Of a stretch of DNA of 31,426 nucleotides, positions 12,028-22,479 are shown piece by piece. This stretch comes from Collodictyon triciliatum (taxonomy: Eukaryota; CRuMs). Under the pieces are notes generated by a model that made no database searches, had not been told where the DNA came from, and was given only the letters and a program-made list of their open reading frames with translations. The stretch covers positions 1-31,426 of the forward strand of contig JBHJMP010000930.1 in the NCBI GenBank assembly GCA_043381765.1, written 5' to 3'. The position numbers and the translations under genes were made by a program. Within the stretch, counting starts at the first letter, position 1. Every line of letters starts with the position of its first letter.

Positions 12028-13247
12028 ATGGATCCATCCGCTGAGGAACAAACAAACGGGACGGGTACAAGCCAAACTCCGGAAAGCCAAAATGACGTGA
12101 ACACGGTATATGTGTCGGGTATCATTCAAACCATAGTCACGATAAAGCATATGTGCATTATTGGTGAAAATCCCATACTGTGTGCTGCGCCATATGAACT
12201 TCCACTCTCAACCGAAGGTCTTCCCCTTGATGTGAAGCCACGAGAGTTATACCTTCTTTTCAAAGACCAGCCTGGGTACATTCGATCTGTTATCCGGCCG
12301 TATGAAAATAATGTTAGTCCTATTTTCCTTTTCCGAAATATTTGATTCATGTATTTTATTACTAACAATGCCTTCATGTTTGCCTCAAGAACGAGCCTTC
12401 TAAATTCCAAAGTTCAAAGTATGGCTCTGTTTAGCAAATGAAAGGTGAATGATTGAATTTTATAGGCGATCGCGTTTTGCACGTTTGACACGCACGACCA
12501 TGCACTTGAAGCCATACAAAATTGCAATGTACAGTATCTACTATAATTATCCAGATACATAGAGCAGGGCTGCATTGGCTCAATATATATACATATCGCT
12601 CTGTATATGATTTCTGGTTATTTTGATGTTATTAGAATTATGCTTAAATGAATCAACCTTCGGTATTTAAAATGATAAATTATGCAGCTAGATAAACGAA
12701 TAATCAACATATCCCTTGCCTAACTTTTAAACCGATAAATAAATAATTAAAACAGGATGCTATATTTGATCCCGAAGCATCCATATCCGTGAAAGTGATG
12801 CTTGCAAAAACATCATCAAAAAGAACCAGGAGCGGTATACAATTTACAATTCGTCGATACATCATCACTATCTTTCCGCCCAATTTCGATTCATCACAAT
12901 CCAGATCAAATACCAAATCTGCAAAGTAATCCAAAAGCTCCTTACATCACACTTTTTTTTTCGTGAACGAATTATAAACAATAAGAAACGTTAAATTAAA
13001 GCATTCGCATAATGGTTATCCTTTGTATCATTCATCGGTAGGTGGGTTTCAGTATAACGATAGCCATCAGTTGGAATACAGTAAGTTTAATGTTAACCGA
13101 GAACGATATTACAAACCTACAATAAGCGAGCCCAGGATATTGTCAACCATGTAGCATCATATATTCGAGAAAAATTTAAAGTTTTTTTCTTCATAATTAG
13201 GTGCCGTATACACCCCAGCAAGAGCTAAACAGTACCGCCTCACACAC

Positions 13248-13321
<74 letters not shown>

Positions 13322-14013
13322 CAGTAATTTCTCCCCATTTACTTTGCACGCACAAAACTTTAAGAAAGCTATAGGTTTGTATAGCGAGCACTTTCTTCAT
13401 TCTTGCTTGTTTTTTTTTTCCATGCAGGTTGGTTCGAAACCCTCACCCGAATCCCTACACATGGATTCCATCAATGGTATGCCATCCCAATTTTAAATTA
13501 TCGATAATAGTGGAACCTAAATCATTCAAACAAACGCAGACGAGATATAGAGCAGAAGTTCCGTGTGCAACTCTTTACATTTCAGGAATAAGCAGTTCTT
13601 TAACATATGAGGCCTTGATTGGGATTCTATCCCAGTAAGCGGACAACAAGCACTTTTTCTTCAACGGCGATAGTCTTTTGCGATTTATTTGTCTGAACAT
13701 GTAGATATCTGAATCAGAATGTGCGTCGGTGAAGCACATTGAATTTTTCACTTTTTCAACCTTGTGAACGATTAGGTACCAGGGATTTGTCCAAGCGAAC
13801 AGTTTAAAGGGACAAAATGTCGCTTTCGCAAAATTTTCGGCAAGAGATTACTCAATTCTATATTTTGTTCTTGTGTGGCACATGGGACGAATTTTTTTTT
13901 TAAAAGAGTAATAATTAAAAATGATTTAGAGCACCGAATATGCCCAGTCGGCAATGAGGATTCTCCAGAGCGCGTACAGCAGACAGGAACACCCTCTTTT
14001 CAAGATTGAGTAA
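12028..14013 (+). CDS. Two-RRM RNA-binding protein, RBPMS/couch potato/Whi3-like
   Basis: Firm exons: 12028-12118, 12218-12312, 12466-12528, 12756-12834, 13540-13634, 13776-13839, 13930-14013. Tentative linkers 12905-12962 and 13428-13476 restore phase and give 225 residues. RRM1 has RNP2 VYVSGLPLDVKPRELYLLF, RNP1-like AIAFCTFDTHDHALEAIQN, and closing strands AIFDPEASISVKVMLAK; it matches the RBPMS RRM almost without gaps. RRM2 has ATLYISGISSSLTYEALIG, QNVAFAKFSSTEYAQSAM and the last strand HPLFKIE just before the stop. Family members bind mRNA and control its stability, localisation or splicing; the targets here are unknown. The intron 13840-13929 needs a GC donor to keep RRM spacing. AATAAA follows 21 nt after the stop. 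The start is the first ATG of an open stretch with a low-complexity leader (MDPSAEEQTNGTG). Confidence 0.85.
13253..13317. repeat. (CT)n dinucleotide microsatellite, intronic
   Basis: About 31 CT units, preceded by a short (CA)n run. It lies in the intron upstream of the 13428 exon of the plus-strand two-RRM gene, and reads as pyrimidine in the sense strand. Confidence 0.95.
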
Positions 14014-14034
14014 TCCGATTTATATAATGTAAAA

Positions 14035-14040
14035 AATAAA
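14035..14040 (+). promoter_or_regulatory. AATAAA polyadenylation signal of the two-RRM gene
   Basis: A canonical AATAAA hexamer begins 21 nt after the TAA at 14011-14013, a plausible distance for a compact 3' UTR. Assigned by position only. Confidence 0.5.
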
Positions 14041-15019
14041 GGCGAGAATGGGGATTGTAAAAAAGAAGAAAAAAACAGGACATTAAATATTTCTTGACGC
14101 CTAATGAAATTCTTTCTTTTACTCTTATCACACAAGATTTGCAAGACATGATTCCCAGGCAGCAAAAAAATAGAGCCCTGATAGGAAAGTTATCCTTTTC
14201 GTCGAGTGGATCAGTCTGAATAAAAATGGGCAGCTTTTGAAAGCACAAGCATTGTGATACGGTCGATGTGTCTTTTGTTGTATGCCACCATCGCGCGAAG
14301 TGGAGTTTCGAAACCTTTGGGGAATTGGAGATTCTTTGGATTTTCAATATTTCTCTTTTTTATTAATTACAAAATAAAGATATAAAATTTATGCTGCAAG
14401 GGCTCAATCGGAGTTACCATAGAAAAGAAAAGTTCACTATATTATAAATTCCAGAATATAAGTTTTGCATTTCATCCAAATTTATTTCCAAATCTGACAA
14501 TTTATCCATTATTGGGTCATAATTGATCGCAACAGATTTCAATCTTATGCTTAAAATAGAATCGATTTCAAGTCATATATTGCAATCGGCTTCCATTCTG
14601 GGCGACCAGATAGGCTGCCTGGTTGATTAATCAGCCCGACACAAGCGGCTTGTGCTCTGGCGGCTTTGGGAGATGAAGACATCGCTTCGGTTGCGACTGC
14701 CGCCTCGAGAACGCGTTGGAGACAAGACCGGAGCAACTCATGACTCGCACCCACACAGTATCCGCATATCTGCGCCTTTATTTATTTTATTTTATTTTAT
14801 TTTTTATATTAAAAAAACGACATATGTTGGTATTTTATGGTGGAAGCCTGTTGCTAATGGAGCGGCCGAACGAATGATGTCCTTGCTATGAGTTGTGGCC
14901 GGGTGAATTGCGATCGATTCCGGTGTTTTGTATTTGAACTGCGTGATAGGCACCACTCGCTTGAATGATTACTCTGTTTTTTTTTTGCTGGATTCAACAT
15001 ACATTTGCGGACTGTTTCG

Positions 15020-15056
15020 TTTCTTTTTCTTTTTCTTTTTCTTTTTCTTTTTCTTC
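15020..15056. repeat. (TTTTTC)n hexanucleotide tract
   Basis: Six to seven tandem copies of a T5C unit in the intergenic region, followed 30-60 bp later by an A-rich stretch of AAAGAAAAC units that is partly complementary to it. Confidence 0.85.
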
Positions 15057-15625
15057 TCTTTTTTCTGTTTCTTTTCCTCAAGAAAGAACAAAAGAAAACA
15101 AAAGAAAACAAAACAAGTTCTCTGGCGAAGTTTTTTGATTGTGTTCTGCTTTGCAACCAAGCACAGTCTGTTCGGTTTGCAAAATTCTTGTCTGAAACGA
15201 GAATATTCACACGGCTTCTTTTCTTCTTCGAATCAAGGACAAGTCCGCTTCTTTGATTTTGTCACGCCCCTTCGACGACGGCCGCACACGCTGGAAGGTT
15301 TCCCTTGCTTACATAATCATTCTCTGTCATGCATCGAATAAAGGAAAAGAAAATCTATCATTCATTTCTCCACAAAACTTACGCTCACCGCTAGTCAAAG
15401 CCCATACTGCGTCCTGCCTACTTTTTCGATTGCCCCTTTCTTATGCTGATTTACCCTTCATTCATTTCGCATTTGGTGTTGGGACCTTACACAACTCCTT
15501 TCTCATGATGTTATCACTAAATCAATAAATAAAATAAAAAAATTAAGCAAATAGATAAAAAAAGAAAAAAGAAAAAAGAGCATATTTCCTATAATATCTC
15601 ACGAGTACTTGATACCTCACTAGAC

Positions 15626-17312
15626 ATGCCAAAGTCACCAGAAGGCTCATCGCAGACCGTTGCCCATGAAGAAGGACGGCCAGGTCCTAGCCCTTGGTTC
15701 ATATCTCTGGATGCAGGGCGAGTCATGCAGTCCCAGTCAGCACCGTTAATCAGTAAATTACAATTCCTTTGGAAAAACTTGTTGTTTCTAATATACCAAG
15801 GAAGGTACTTATTTGCTTCTTATCTTCACAGATACGATGATTTCTGGTGCATTTGCCGGGTAACATAACACTCAATTTATTTTACAAATGCTATGACTTT
15901 TTTCAATTCATCTTGCTGATTGCTCAATAAATTAAAATGTCTCTTTTCTCTTTCTTTTTCATAAAAATTTTAATTTTTTTCTTCTAATTTACTCCTCCTA
16001 TCTCTCAAACCACTACAGTGGACTAGCTGATACTGTGATGCATCCGTTTGATACGGTGAAAACTCGCCTACAGGCGCAAGTCAGGGCTCCATTTTTATAT
16101 AGTGGAATGCTACATGCATTTAAAACAATTGTCCAAAAAGAGGGGATCCGAGGATTATATGGAGGTGCATATCATCATTCTGCATTTAACAATTTCACCA
16201 CAAATTATTAGTTCCAAATGAAGCGTTTGACATGTTCATGCGAAATATCAGTAGCTGGATATACCTAAATGGTTACAACATGATATATCGAATCGATGTT
16301 GATGATATTGGTATATACAGGTCTTGGTGCCACTATGTACTCTGCTATCCCATCTACTGCCGTTTATTTTGTGGTGTACGAACGAACCAAATCATTCCTA
16401 CTTTCTAATGTGCGACCTGAGTTTCACTCCTTGGTCTATTTCCTCTCTGGGGCCTCTGGCGAGGCCGTTGCTTCACTTATATCAGTACCATTAGAGGTTT
16501 TCTTCTGGATATATAACTTACTTTTTTTTCTTCTCTGGGGAGGGGGCATTGCTGTGTTGTAAATACGAACCGGTTTTTTTCTACACACTCATATGTATTA
16601 GTCTAAAATACATCTCGTCCAATAGATAATGAATCAAAAATTTATTTTAATCTAAATAGGTCATAAAACAGAGGATGCAGCTTAAGGGACTACAATCAGA
16701 CAACCCAGCATATGCATCCAAATACAAACATACAATACACGCTCTCCTATCAATTTTACGAAAGGTATTCCCTTCGCAACGCAATCATACCCTCCTATCC
16801 TCTCCAACAATCCACTTCTTTTTTTCTTTTCTCTTGGGAATCTTTTTCATACTTCTCATTCTGACTTGCCACTCCAATAGGACGGGATTCGAGGCATCTA
16901 TATCGGATACGGTGCTACCATCATGCGTGACGTGCCATTCAGTGCCGTCCAGTTCGCTGTATATGAGCAAATCAACCGGGTTATGCAATGGAGGCGTGGT
17001 TCGGGGCGGCCGTCGCAGCCATCAACACCAGAGGCAATATTCATGGGAGGGATAGCCGGAGGTATTGCAGCCGCATGCACCGCACCCTTAGACTTGGTCA
17101 AAACACGCTTACAAATCCAGGGCGAGGCATTTGGAGTTCCCCAGTACACAGGAATCAGACATGCTTTTGTAAGCATAGCAAAGCAGGAGGGATTTCGTGG
17201 GCTTTGGAAAGGGATAGCTCCCCGTGTTGTTTGGGTGGCTCCTCAAAGCGCACTGATGTTTTCGGGCTATGAGTTTATGAAATCTGTTTTTGCTTTGCGG
17301 CTGTCTCAATAA
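15626..17312 (+). CDS. Mitochondrial carrier family (SLC25) transporter
   Basis: Six exons: 15626-15752, 15832-15859 (28-nt microexon), 16019-16164, 16321-16496, 16660-16764, 16881-17312; 1014 nt, 337 residues, all phases consistent. Three tandem carrier repeats are visible, each with the PxDxxK-type signature: HPFDTVKTRLQ (P61, D63, K66), PLEVIKQRMQ (P157, E159, K162) and APLDLVKTRLQ (P263, D265, K268). Each is followed by an EG/DG-type loop (KEGIRGLYGG, DGIRGIYIG, QEGFRGLWKG). Such proteins have six transmembrane helices and exchange metabolites across the mitochondrial inner membrane. The second signature, with KQR, recalls S-adenosylmethionine carriers and mitoferrins, but the substrate cannot be fixed from the sequence. 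The first 42 residues are a polar leader, so the start at 15626 is plausible but less certain than the rest. Confidence 0.93.
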
Positions 17313-17313
17313 A
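17308..17313 (+). promoter_or_regulatory. AATAAA overlapping the carrier stop codon
   Basis: The stop codon TAA (17310-17312) is inside an AATAAA hexamer. If used as the polyadenylation signal, the 3' UTR would be only a few tens of bases. T-rich sequence follows directly. Confidence 0.4.
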
Positions 17314-18564
17314 TTGTTTTTACACTTTAAGATGGCCCCTTCTATCACCCTATTCCTCCCTCTTTTTCCTCGGTTTTTCTTCGGCCTTTCCCTTTGCTTC
17401 TCCTACTGCCACCCTTTTCACCCAGGTGAATCCCCTCGTGCAGCAGGCTTCAAACTGGTAAGTATCTTATGGAAAGCTAATCACATCCATAATCAAATAA
17501 TCGAGATGTCTATTTATTAAACCCTCGGGTCCGCATGCGGCTGTTCATGAAATAGATCTAGTAGCCGATTACAGTTGAAACTATCAAAATACTTCACCTG
17601 CCTTTGCGCTATCTTTCTATATCTAACTGAACTTTTTGGCATAATGTAGTGGCCAGTAAATCGGGTTAATAGCTAATATTACTGTTTGTTTAGATAAGCC
17701 AACAAGGGACTCGCGTTTTTTGCTTCAATAGAATACTTTTTCCATCACAATTTTCAACCTATTGTTTGAAAAGAACACTACCCTTTTTCTTTTCTTACAG
17801 CGACAAAAAAATCTCGATATGCGCCAGGTGTTCTGTTTCTCAATGTTTCTTTATCCTTCGCCCTTTTGTCCTCGCTACACTTTGAATCGAATAAAGGAAA
17901 AAAAAATCCTTCGCCCTTTTGACTCTTTTCATTTTATTATTATTCTACAGCTCTGCTTCGCCATATTCTCCGACATTTTGCTTTCCTTCTCTATCCCACC
18001 TTAGCCATATACATATCGCAATTCCTATCATAAACATGTTAACGACAAGCCCCTAAAGTGTCCTGTTCAGTCATCAAACCTTTTGGGCCAACCAAAGGAA
18101 TCAAAACGCTATCAATCCGATAAGAACAGAATGCCACCTAGAGATAGGTTTGATTATGCCGTGTGATAGTCATTTCTTGATTAGTTGGACGGGAATACGA
18201 CTTTCAGAACTCGTTGTGTATGGATTTGTTCGAAATGAATACAATCGTGGTATTCTAAACTACCTAATATATAGTTTAGAGTACCAGAACAATTTTAGCA
18301 ATTTACAGATTATAAGAGTTGCATACATTTAGGAAACTCGAACAGAGCACTCGTTGGGAGTAATTCAAGCTTGTAAATTGGTTTTATATCTCCAATCTTT
18401 TATGAATCATCATTCTTTGGCTGACTATCGTTGTTGAGCGCAAGTAAAGGGGGAGTAGATATGCACTCCAATAGTTGGTGGTGAAAATGAAGAACAAAAG
18501 CCTGAAACTTGGAGGCGGAGGAGTGAGTGGGAAAAAAATATCGGAAAAGGCGCTCCTAGATACC
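17313..18564. other. Convergent intergenic region
   Basis: Lies between the ends of the plus-strand carrier gene and the minus-strand dynein gene. Pyrimidine-rich on the plus strand (17330-17430 and 17760-18000), then AT-rich. Open frames here are low-complexity F/L/S-rich, with no recognised domain on either strand. Confidence 0.6.
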
Positions 18565-21500
18565 TTATATATTTTCTGCGTCTGCACGGAGTGTGATTAC
18601 AACACCACGCTTAATCCTGTGGTTAGGGACAAAGGAAAAGGATGGTTCATATCAAAAGTACATCACGTAAATCAAAAAAATTGAGGATGATTCGAACAAT
18701 AGAGGAAAATTGTATATAAATAGTCATGCAGGGTTATCCCCAGATGATGGAAGAAAAAATATGAAAAAAATGAAGAAAAAAAAAGAGAGTAGAGAAAGTA
18801 GAAAAAGGGTGAGATAGAGGAAATCCAACCAGTGTTTCTCAGGTTGGTCCGCAGGGAGTTGTATCGAACGAAGGAAGTTAGCAAAGCGATTTCCATCAGA
18901 ATTCGGCTCGGACTCTGGGATGCCCTGGTCTTCAAACATCGGGTCCATTCTGTTCGTTACTCGCAAGACTGGGCAGTGATAGGACGGAGATGGTGGTTTG
19001 TAATCGTTTTTCAACACCGGTTTGAACCATATCTATCAGTGTCAAGGACTTTCTCAAAGTTTATAGACAAGGATGACTTGTTCTAAGCATATCTGATAAA
19101 ACATAGAGGTACTGTTCGGTATATTATAGTTGTTTAACTAAATGAAAATTAAATAAAATAAATAAGTAAATGATTTTCTTTCTTTTCTGTAGAGGATACA
19201 ACAGGCATTTGCGTATGTCGGCTTTGTGAAAACACAGTTGCCTCAGTCAACAAATTACTCGGGTCCCACGAGGCTCCACGCACATTAAGACCACTGTGTA
19301 TAGTAATATATTTTAAAACAAAAGACAAAAGACAAAAGACAAAAGACAAAAGACAAAAGACAAAAGACAAAAGACAAAAGACAAAAGACAAAAGACAAAA
19401 GACAAAAGACAAAAGACAATGACAATAATTCGTACCGCCCGTAAAATCCTGTATGTGGCGGATGGGGTGGCTCTTCGGGAAGGAACAGTTGGTCATAGGT
19501 CAGTTGGTCTACCGAAAATCCGTTGCGACTGGCATAATCCTTCAAATAATCTATTGGATGTATAACTTTTCTGTTAAAAATGTGGCTTCAAAAATTCACT
19601 TAAGTTAATAAATGATTACAGATAATAATCGCCTCGGGTCTTGTGAAAGCACTAAGCCAAAAGACAATTGGCGTTCCTCTACTGAGCCACTCTTGGAAAA
19701 AGGAGACATATGACTTCAAGTCAGTCAGGAAACCACGGAGAGATTGGTTGTATCTAATGTTGAGAGCTCCCCACGACTAAGAAAATTATAGATGAAATCA
19801 ATAGCCAGGTATGGAATTGGTGAATATGTATTCCCTTCATTGGGGTTTCTCTAGCGCGCCATATGCTTTGAGTGTAAAATAAGTGAACACATTCTTAGGA
19901 TATAAGTGAATATGTGTGTATTGATATCATGTGTTTTAGACAAATTACCAAAGGTACACGGTCTTCCAGACATTTTGCCACAACATCCTGTGTATCAAAG
20001 GAAAAGACACTGGGGCATGAAAGGGAGGTTTTGATGATGCCAATAGAATGGGTGATTAAGTGAATGAGCTTGTTGATGCGGTCACACTCTTGTGAGAGAA
20101 TATTTCTATGAGGCCCTTGCACGACTTTGGGTTCAGCTTCAAGAAGATTGATAGGCTTCGGGATGTACTGCTCGATGTCTGAAAAAAAATGAAAGAAAAA
20201 AAAAAGGAGGTGAGGAGCTACAGTAACAGTAACAATAACAATAACAATAACAATAACAATAACAATAACAATAACAATAACAATAACAATAACAATAACA
20301 ATAACAATAACAATAACAATAACAATAACAACAATAATAGCAATAATAGCAATAATAGCAATAATAGCAATAATAGCAATAATAGCAATAATAGCAATAA
20401 TAGCAATAATAGCAATAATAGCAATAATAGCAATAATAGCAATAATAGCAATAATAACAATAATAACAATAGCAGCAAAACAATAATAATAACAATAGCA
20501 GCAAAACAATAACAATAATAAACAAAAAAATCATGAGATTTACCAAGCAAGAGCTGTGACAGTTGACTTTGAATCGATACAGACTTCATTAAATGCAGTG
20601 GTGGTTTAATGTCAAACATGGTTTTGAGGAAAGCGTCAAAGCGGGAGGAAAAGTATCTAAACATAATATAATTTTGTAAGATTTTCTCGTGTGCAGTGGC
20701 ATATTTAATGTAGATATTGCCGTTATCAACTTAATTGAATGTACAAACCTTTCGCCAGTCTGGCGTGCTCCTTCGTTTAACCCCAGGGCATCCATCTTAT
20801 CCACGATTGGGAAGGAATCAATGTGCGTGCTGAAAAGAAGGGAATGTTTGTAAAGAATTTCCGATATTATGTCCTATCTTCTTCACACAAACAAATATAA
20901 ATATAAACATAGATATGAAACAATAAAATTTGAGAAAATCAATAAATCAAAAACAATATAAATAAAAAAAAAATACCGAATAGACGCGACAGGGCCATCT
21001 CCTGGTGGGTGATAAGAAGTTGAGCCAAAGAAAGTGTACTTATCTTCCATGAGTTGGGGATTCATAAACTCCTGTAGAAGCGACTTAAGTAGTCTTTTGT
21101 CCCATCGATTCAAAACTCTGCCACCATAGATAATCTACAATATGAGTTTAAGGTAAATAGGGTGATCCATTCAATGCTTACATATTCATGTTGAGGGATT
21201 CACTCGTACATTTCAATCAATAATGATAATTCGCTTACCTCGGCAATAAGAAATTGAAGTGTGCTATATGGGATATCTCCATGTTCGTTGAGGTACTCTC
21301 GGAGTTGTGTGATTGCAAGCTGACAAACAAATCACATCAATAATAGGTCTTATACACATTCGATACTAACAGTTTTTATTTCCCCAGAAGAAGACTTCAC
21401 ATATAATACAGTAGAAAAAGTTACCTGCAAATCAGTCTCTGTAAATTCATAAAGTGTTTGGAAACCAGTTTGACCGAACCAACGACGACCCATCAAAATA

Positions 21501-21780
21501 CCGTGGAAAAAGCCCAGCGAGAAGACAAGCTTTTTGAATGGCTGAAGTAAATGGTGTTGAGTTAGAAAATTAGTGCAAACAAGATGATAATATCTATGGC
21601 GATGTAAATAATAATGATAATAAAAAGAAGCAAATTTTAATATTAGCAAATGATTACCTTGACTTTCTTGCAGGATGTAAAGAATTGGTCAGTAAGGTCT
21701 CTGAAGAGGAACGACAGAGTCGTACGGATTCCGTTTGAGGGCTCGCACCAGACTCGAATACTTCGACGTATTAAAGAGAC
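18565..21780 (-). CDS. Dynein heavy chain, C-terminal fragment (5' end missing at assembly gap)
   Basis: Minus-strand ATPase motor of microtubule transport; only the end of AAA6 and the C-terminal domain are present. Twelve exons: 21780-21658, 21541-21425, 21319-21239, 21134-20977, 20829-20749, 20656-20544, 20178-19949, 19776-19620, 19550-19436, 19293-19200, 19032-18830, 18616-18565; 1524 nt, 507 residues, consistent phases. Family marks: RVWCEPSNGIRTTLSFLFRD; FSLGFFHGILMGRRWFGQ; IIYGGRVLNRWDKRLLKSLL; NILSQECDRINKLIHLI; FFQEWLSRGTPIVFWLSAF; GLNVRGASWDP; MPVVIWFKPV; YHCPVLRV; the terminal HWIKRGVVITL. A complete heavy chain has about 4000 or more further residues upstream. The canonical LSTTGHSTNF block is replaced by a longer acidic loop. 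Whether it is cytoplasmic, IFT or axonemal is not decidable here. Confidence 0.93.
19318..19418. repeat. Heptamer (ACAAAAG)n tandem repeat, intronic
   Basis: About 14 perfect copies of a 7-bp unit. It fills roughly 70% of the 142-nt dynein intron 19294-19435, where the sense strand reads (TTTTGTC)n. Confidence 0.97.
20220..20517. repeat. Compound (CAATAA)n / (CAATAATAG)n repeat, intronic
   Basis: A hexamer block (CAATAA, about 20228-20330) passes into a nonamer block (CAATAATAG, about 20331-20452) and then into looser CAATAATAA and CAGCAAAA units. It occupies most of the 365-nt dynein intron 20179-20543. The long poly-Leu, poly-Asn and Ile/Ala frames seen here are artefacts. Confidence 0.97.
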
Positions 21781-21782
21781 CT

Positions 21783-21993
21783 ACCACCAACATCGTTTAG
21801 TTTTATGTATGCATCGATTATTACATCGACAGGACGTAAATAGAGCAAAACAGCTACATAATAAGAGGGAAGAACAAGAGCAAGACATACAGAAAAGTTA
21901 TCCGCAGACTCAGTTGACAACCAAAGGCGGAAATCCTGTTTGGGTTATGGAGGATTTAAAATATAGGATTATTGAACCTTTACAAGATTGAGT
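21783..21993 (+). other. Coding-like open tract of unknown origin beside the gap
   Basis: The plus strand is open for about 70 codons from 21783 to a TGA at 21989-21991, two bases before the run of N. The predicted peptide is charged and not low-complexity (for example HNKREEQEQDIQKSYP and GNPVWVMEDLKYRIIEP). In the minus sense, where a dynein intron should be, it lacks the T-rich tract expected before the acceptor at 21781-21782. It could be a fragment of another gene joined by misassembly, or chance. I do not recognise the peptide. Confidence 0.35.
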
Positions 21994-22479
21994 NNNNNNN
22001 NNNNNNNNNNNNNNNNNNNNNNNNNNNNNNNNNNNNNNNNNNNNNNNNNNNNNNNNNNNNNNNNNNNNNNNNNNNNNNNNNNNNNNNNNNNNNNNNNNNN
22101 NNNNNNNNNNNNNNNNNNNNNNNNNNNNNNNNNNNNNNNNNNNNNNNNNNNNNNNNNNNNNNNNNNNNNNNNNNNNNNNNNNNNNNNNNNNNNNNNNNNN
22201 NNNNNNNNNNNNNNNNNNNNNNNNNNNNNNNNNNNNNNNNNNNNNNNNNNNNNNNNNNNNNNNNNNNNNNNNNNNNNNNNNNNNNNNNNNNNNNNNNNNN
22301 NNNNNNNNNNNNNNNNNNNNNNNNNNNNNNNNNNNNNNNNNNNNNNNNNNNNNNNNNNNNNNNNNNNNNNNNNNNNNNNNNNNNNNNNNNNNNNNNNNNN
22401 NNNNNNNNNNNNNNNNNNNNNNNNNNNNNNNNNNNNNNNNNNNNNNNNNNNNNNNNNNNNNNNNNNNNNNNNNNNNNNN
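21994..22479. other. Assembly gap (486 N)
   Basis: An unbroken run of N. The carboxypeptidase loses its last exon(s) on the right side and the dynein heavy chain loses all its upstream exons on the left side. Confidence 1.

Larger units (their letters stand above)
14014..15625. other. Intergenic region between the two-RRM gene and the carrier gene
   Basis: No convincing exon seen. The 3' part of the RRM gene occupies the left end. A GC-rich block at about 14590-14760 contains open frames on both strands without recognisable similarity. A (TTTTA)n tract lies near 14779-14802, a (TTTTTC)n tract at 15020-15055, and an A-rich tract near 15085-15115. A second more GC-rich patch (15200-15300), about 350 bp upstream of the carrier start, might be part of its promoter. 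Confidence 0.55.

Noticed and set aside
12391-12420. Possible extra exon NEPSKFQSSK in RRM1
   Set aside because: Direct joining of 12312 to 12466 aligns with the RBPMS RRM without a gap and with correct phase; including this piece breaks both.
13431-13442. GGTTCGAAACCC, resembling a tRNA T-arm
   Set aside because: No acceptor stem, D-arm or anticodon arm can be fitted around it; it falls in a tentative coding exon.
14551-14754. Minus-strand frame MGASHELLRSC... in a GC-rich block
   Set aside because: No splice partners, no family resemblance, and equally open frames exist on the other strand.
19318-19418. Regular repeats that might suggest a CRISPR array
   Set aside because: The units are directly tandem with no spacers, and the context is a eukaryotic intron.
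20139-20664. Long poly-Leu, poly-Asn and Ile/Ala frames on both strands
   Set aside because: All are translations of the compound CAATAA/CAATAATAG repeat in a dynein intron.
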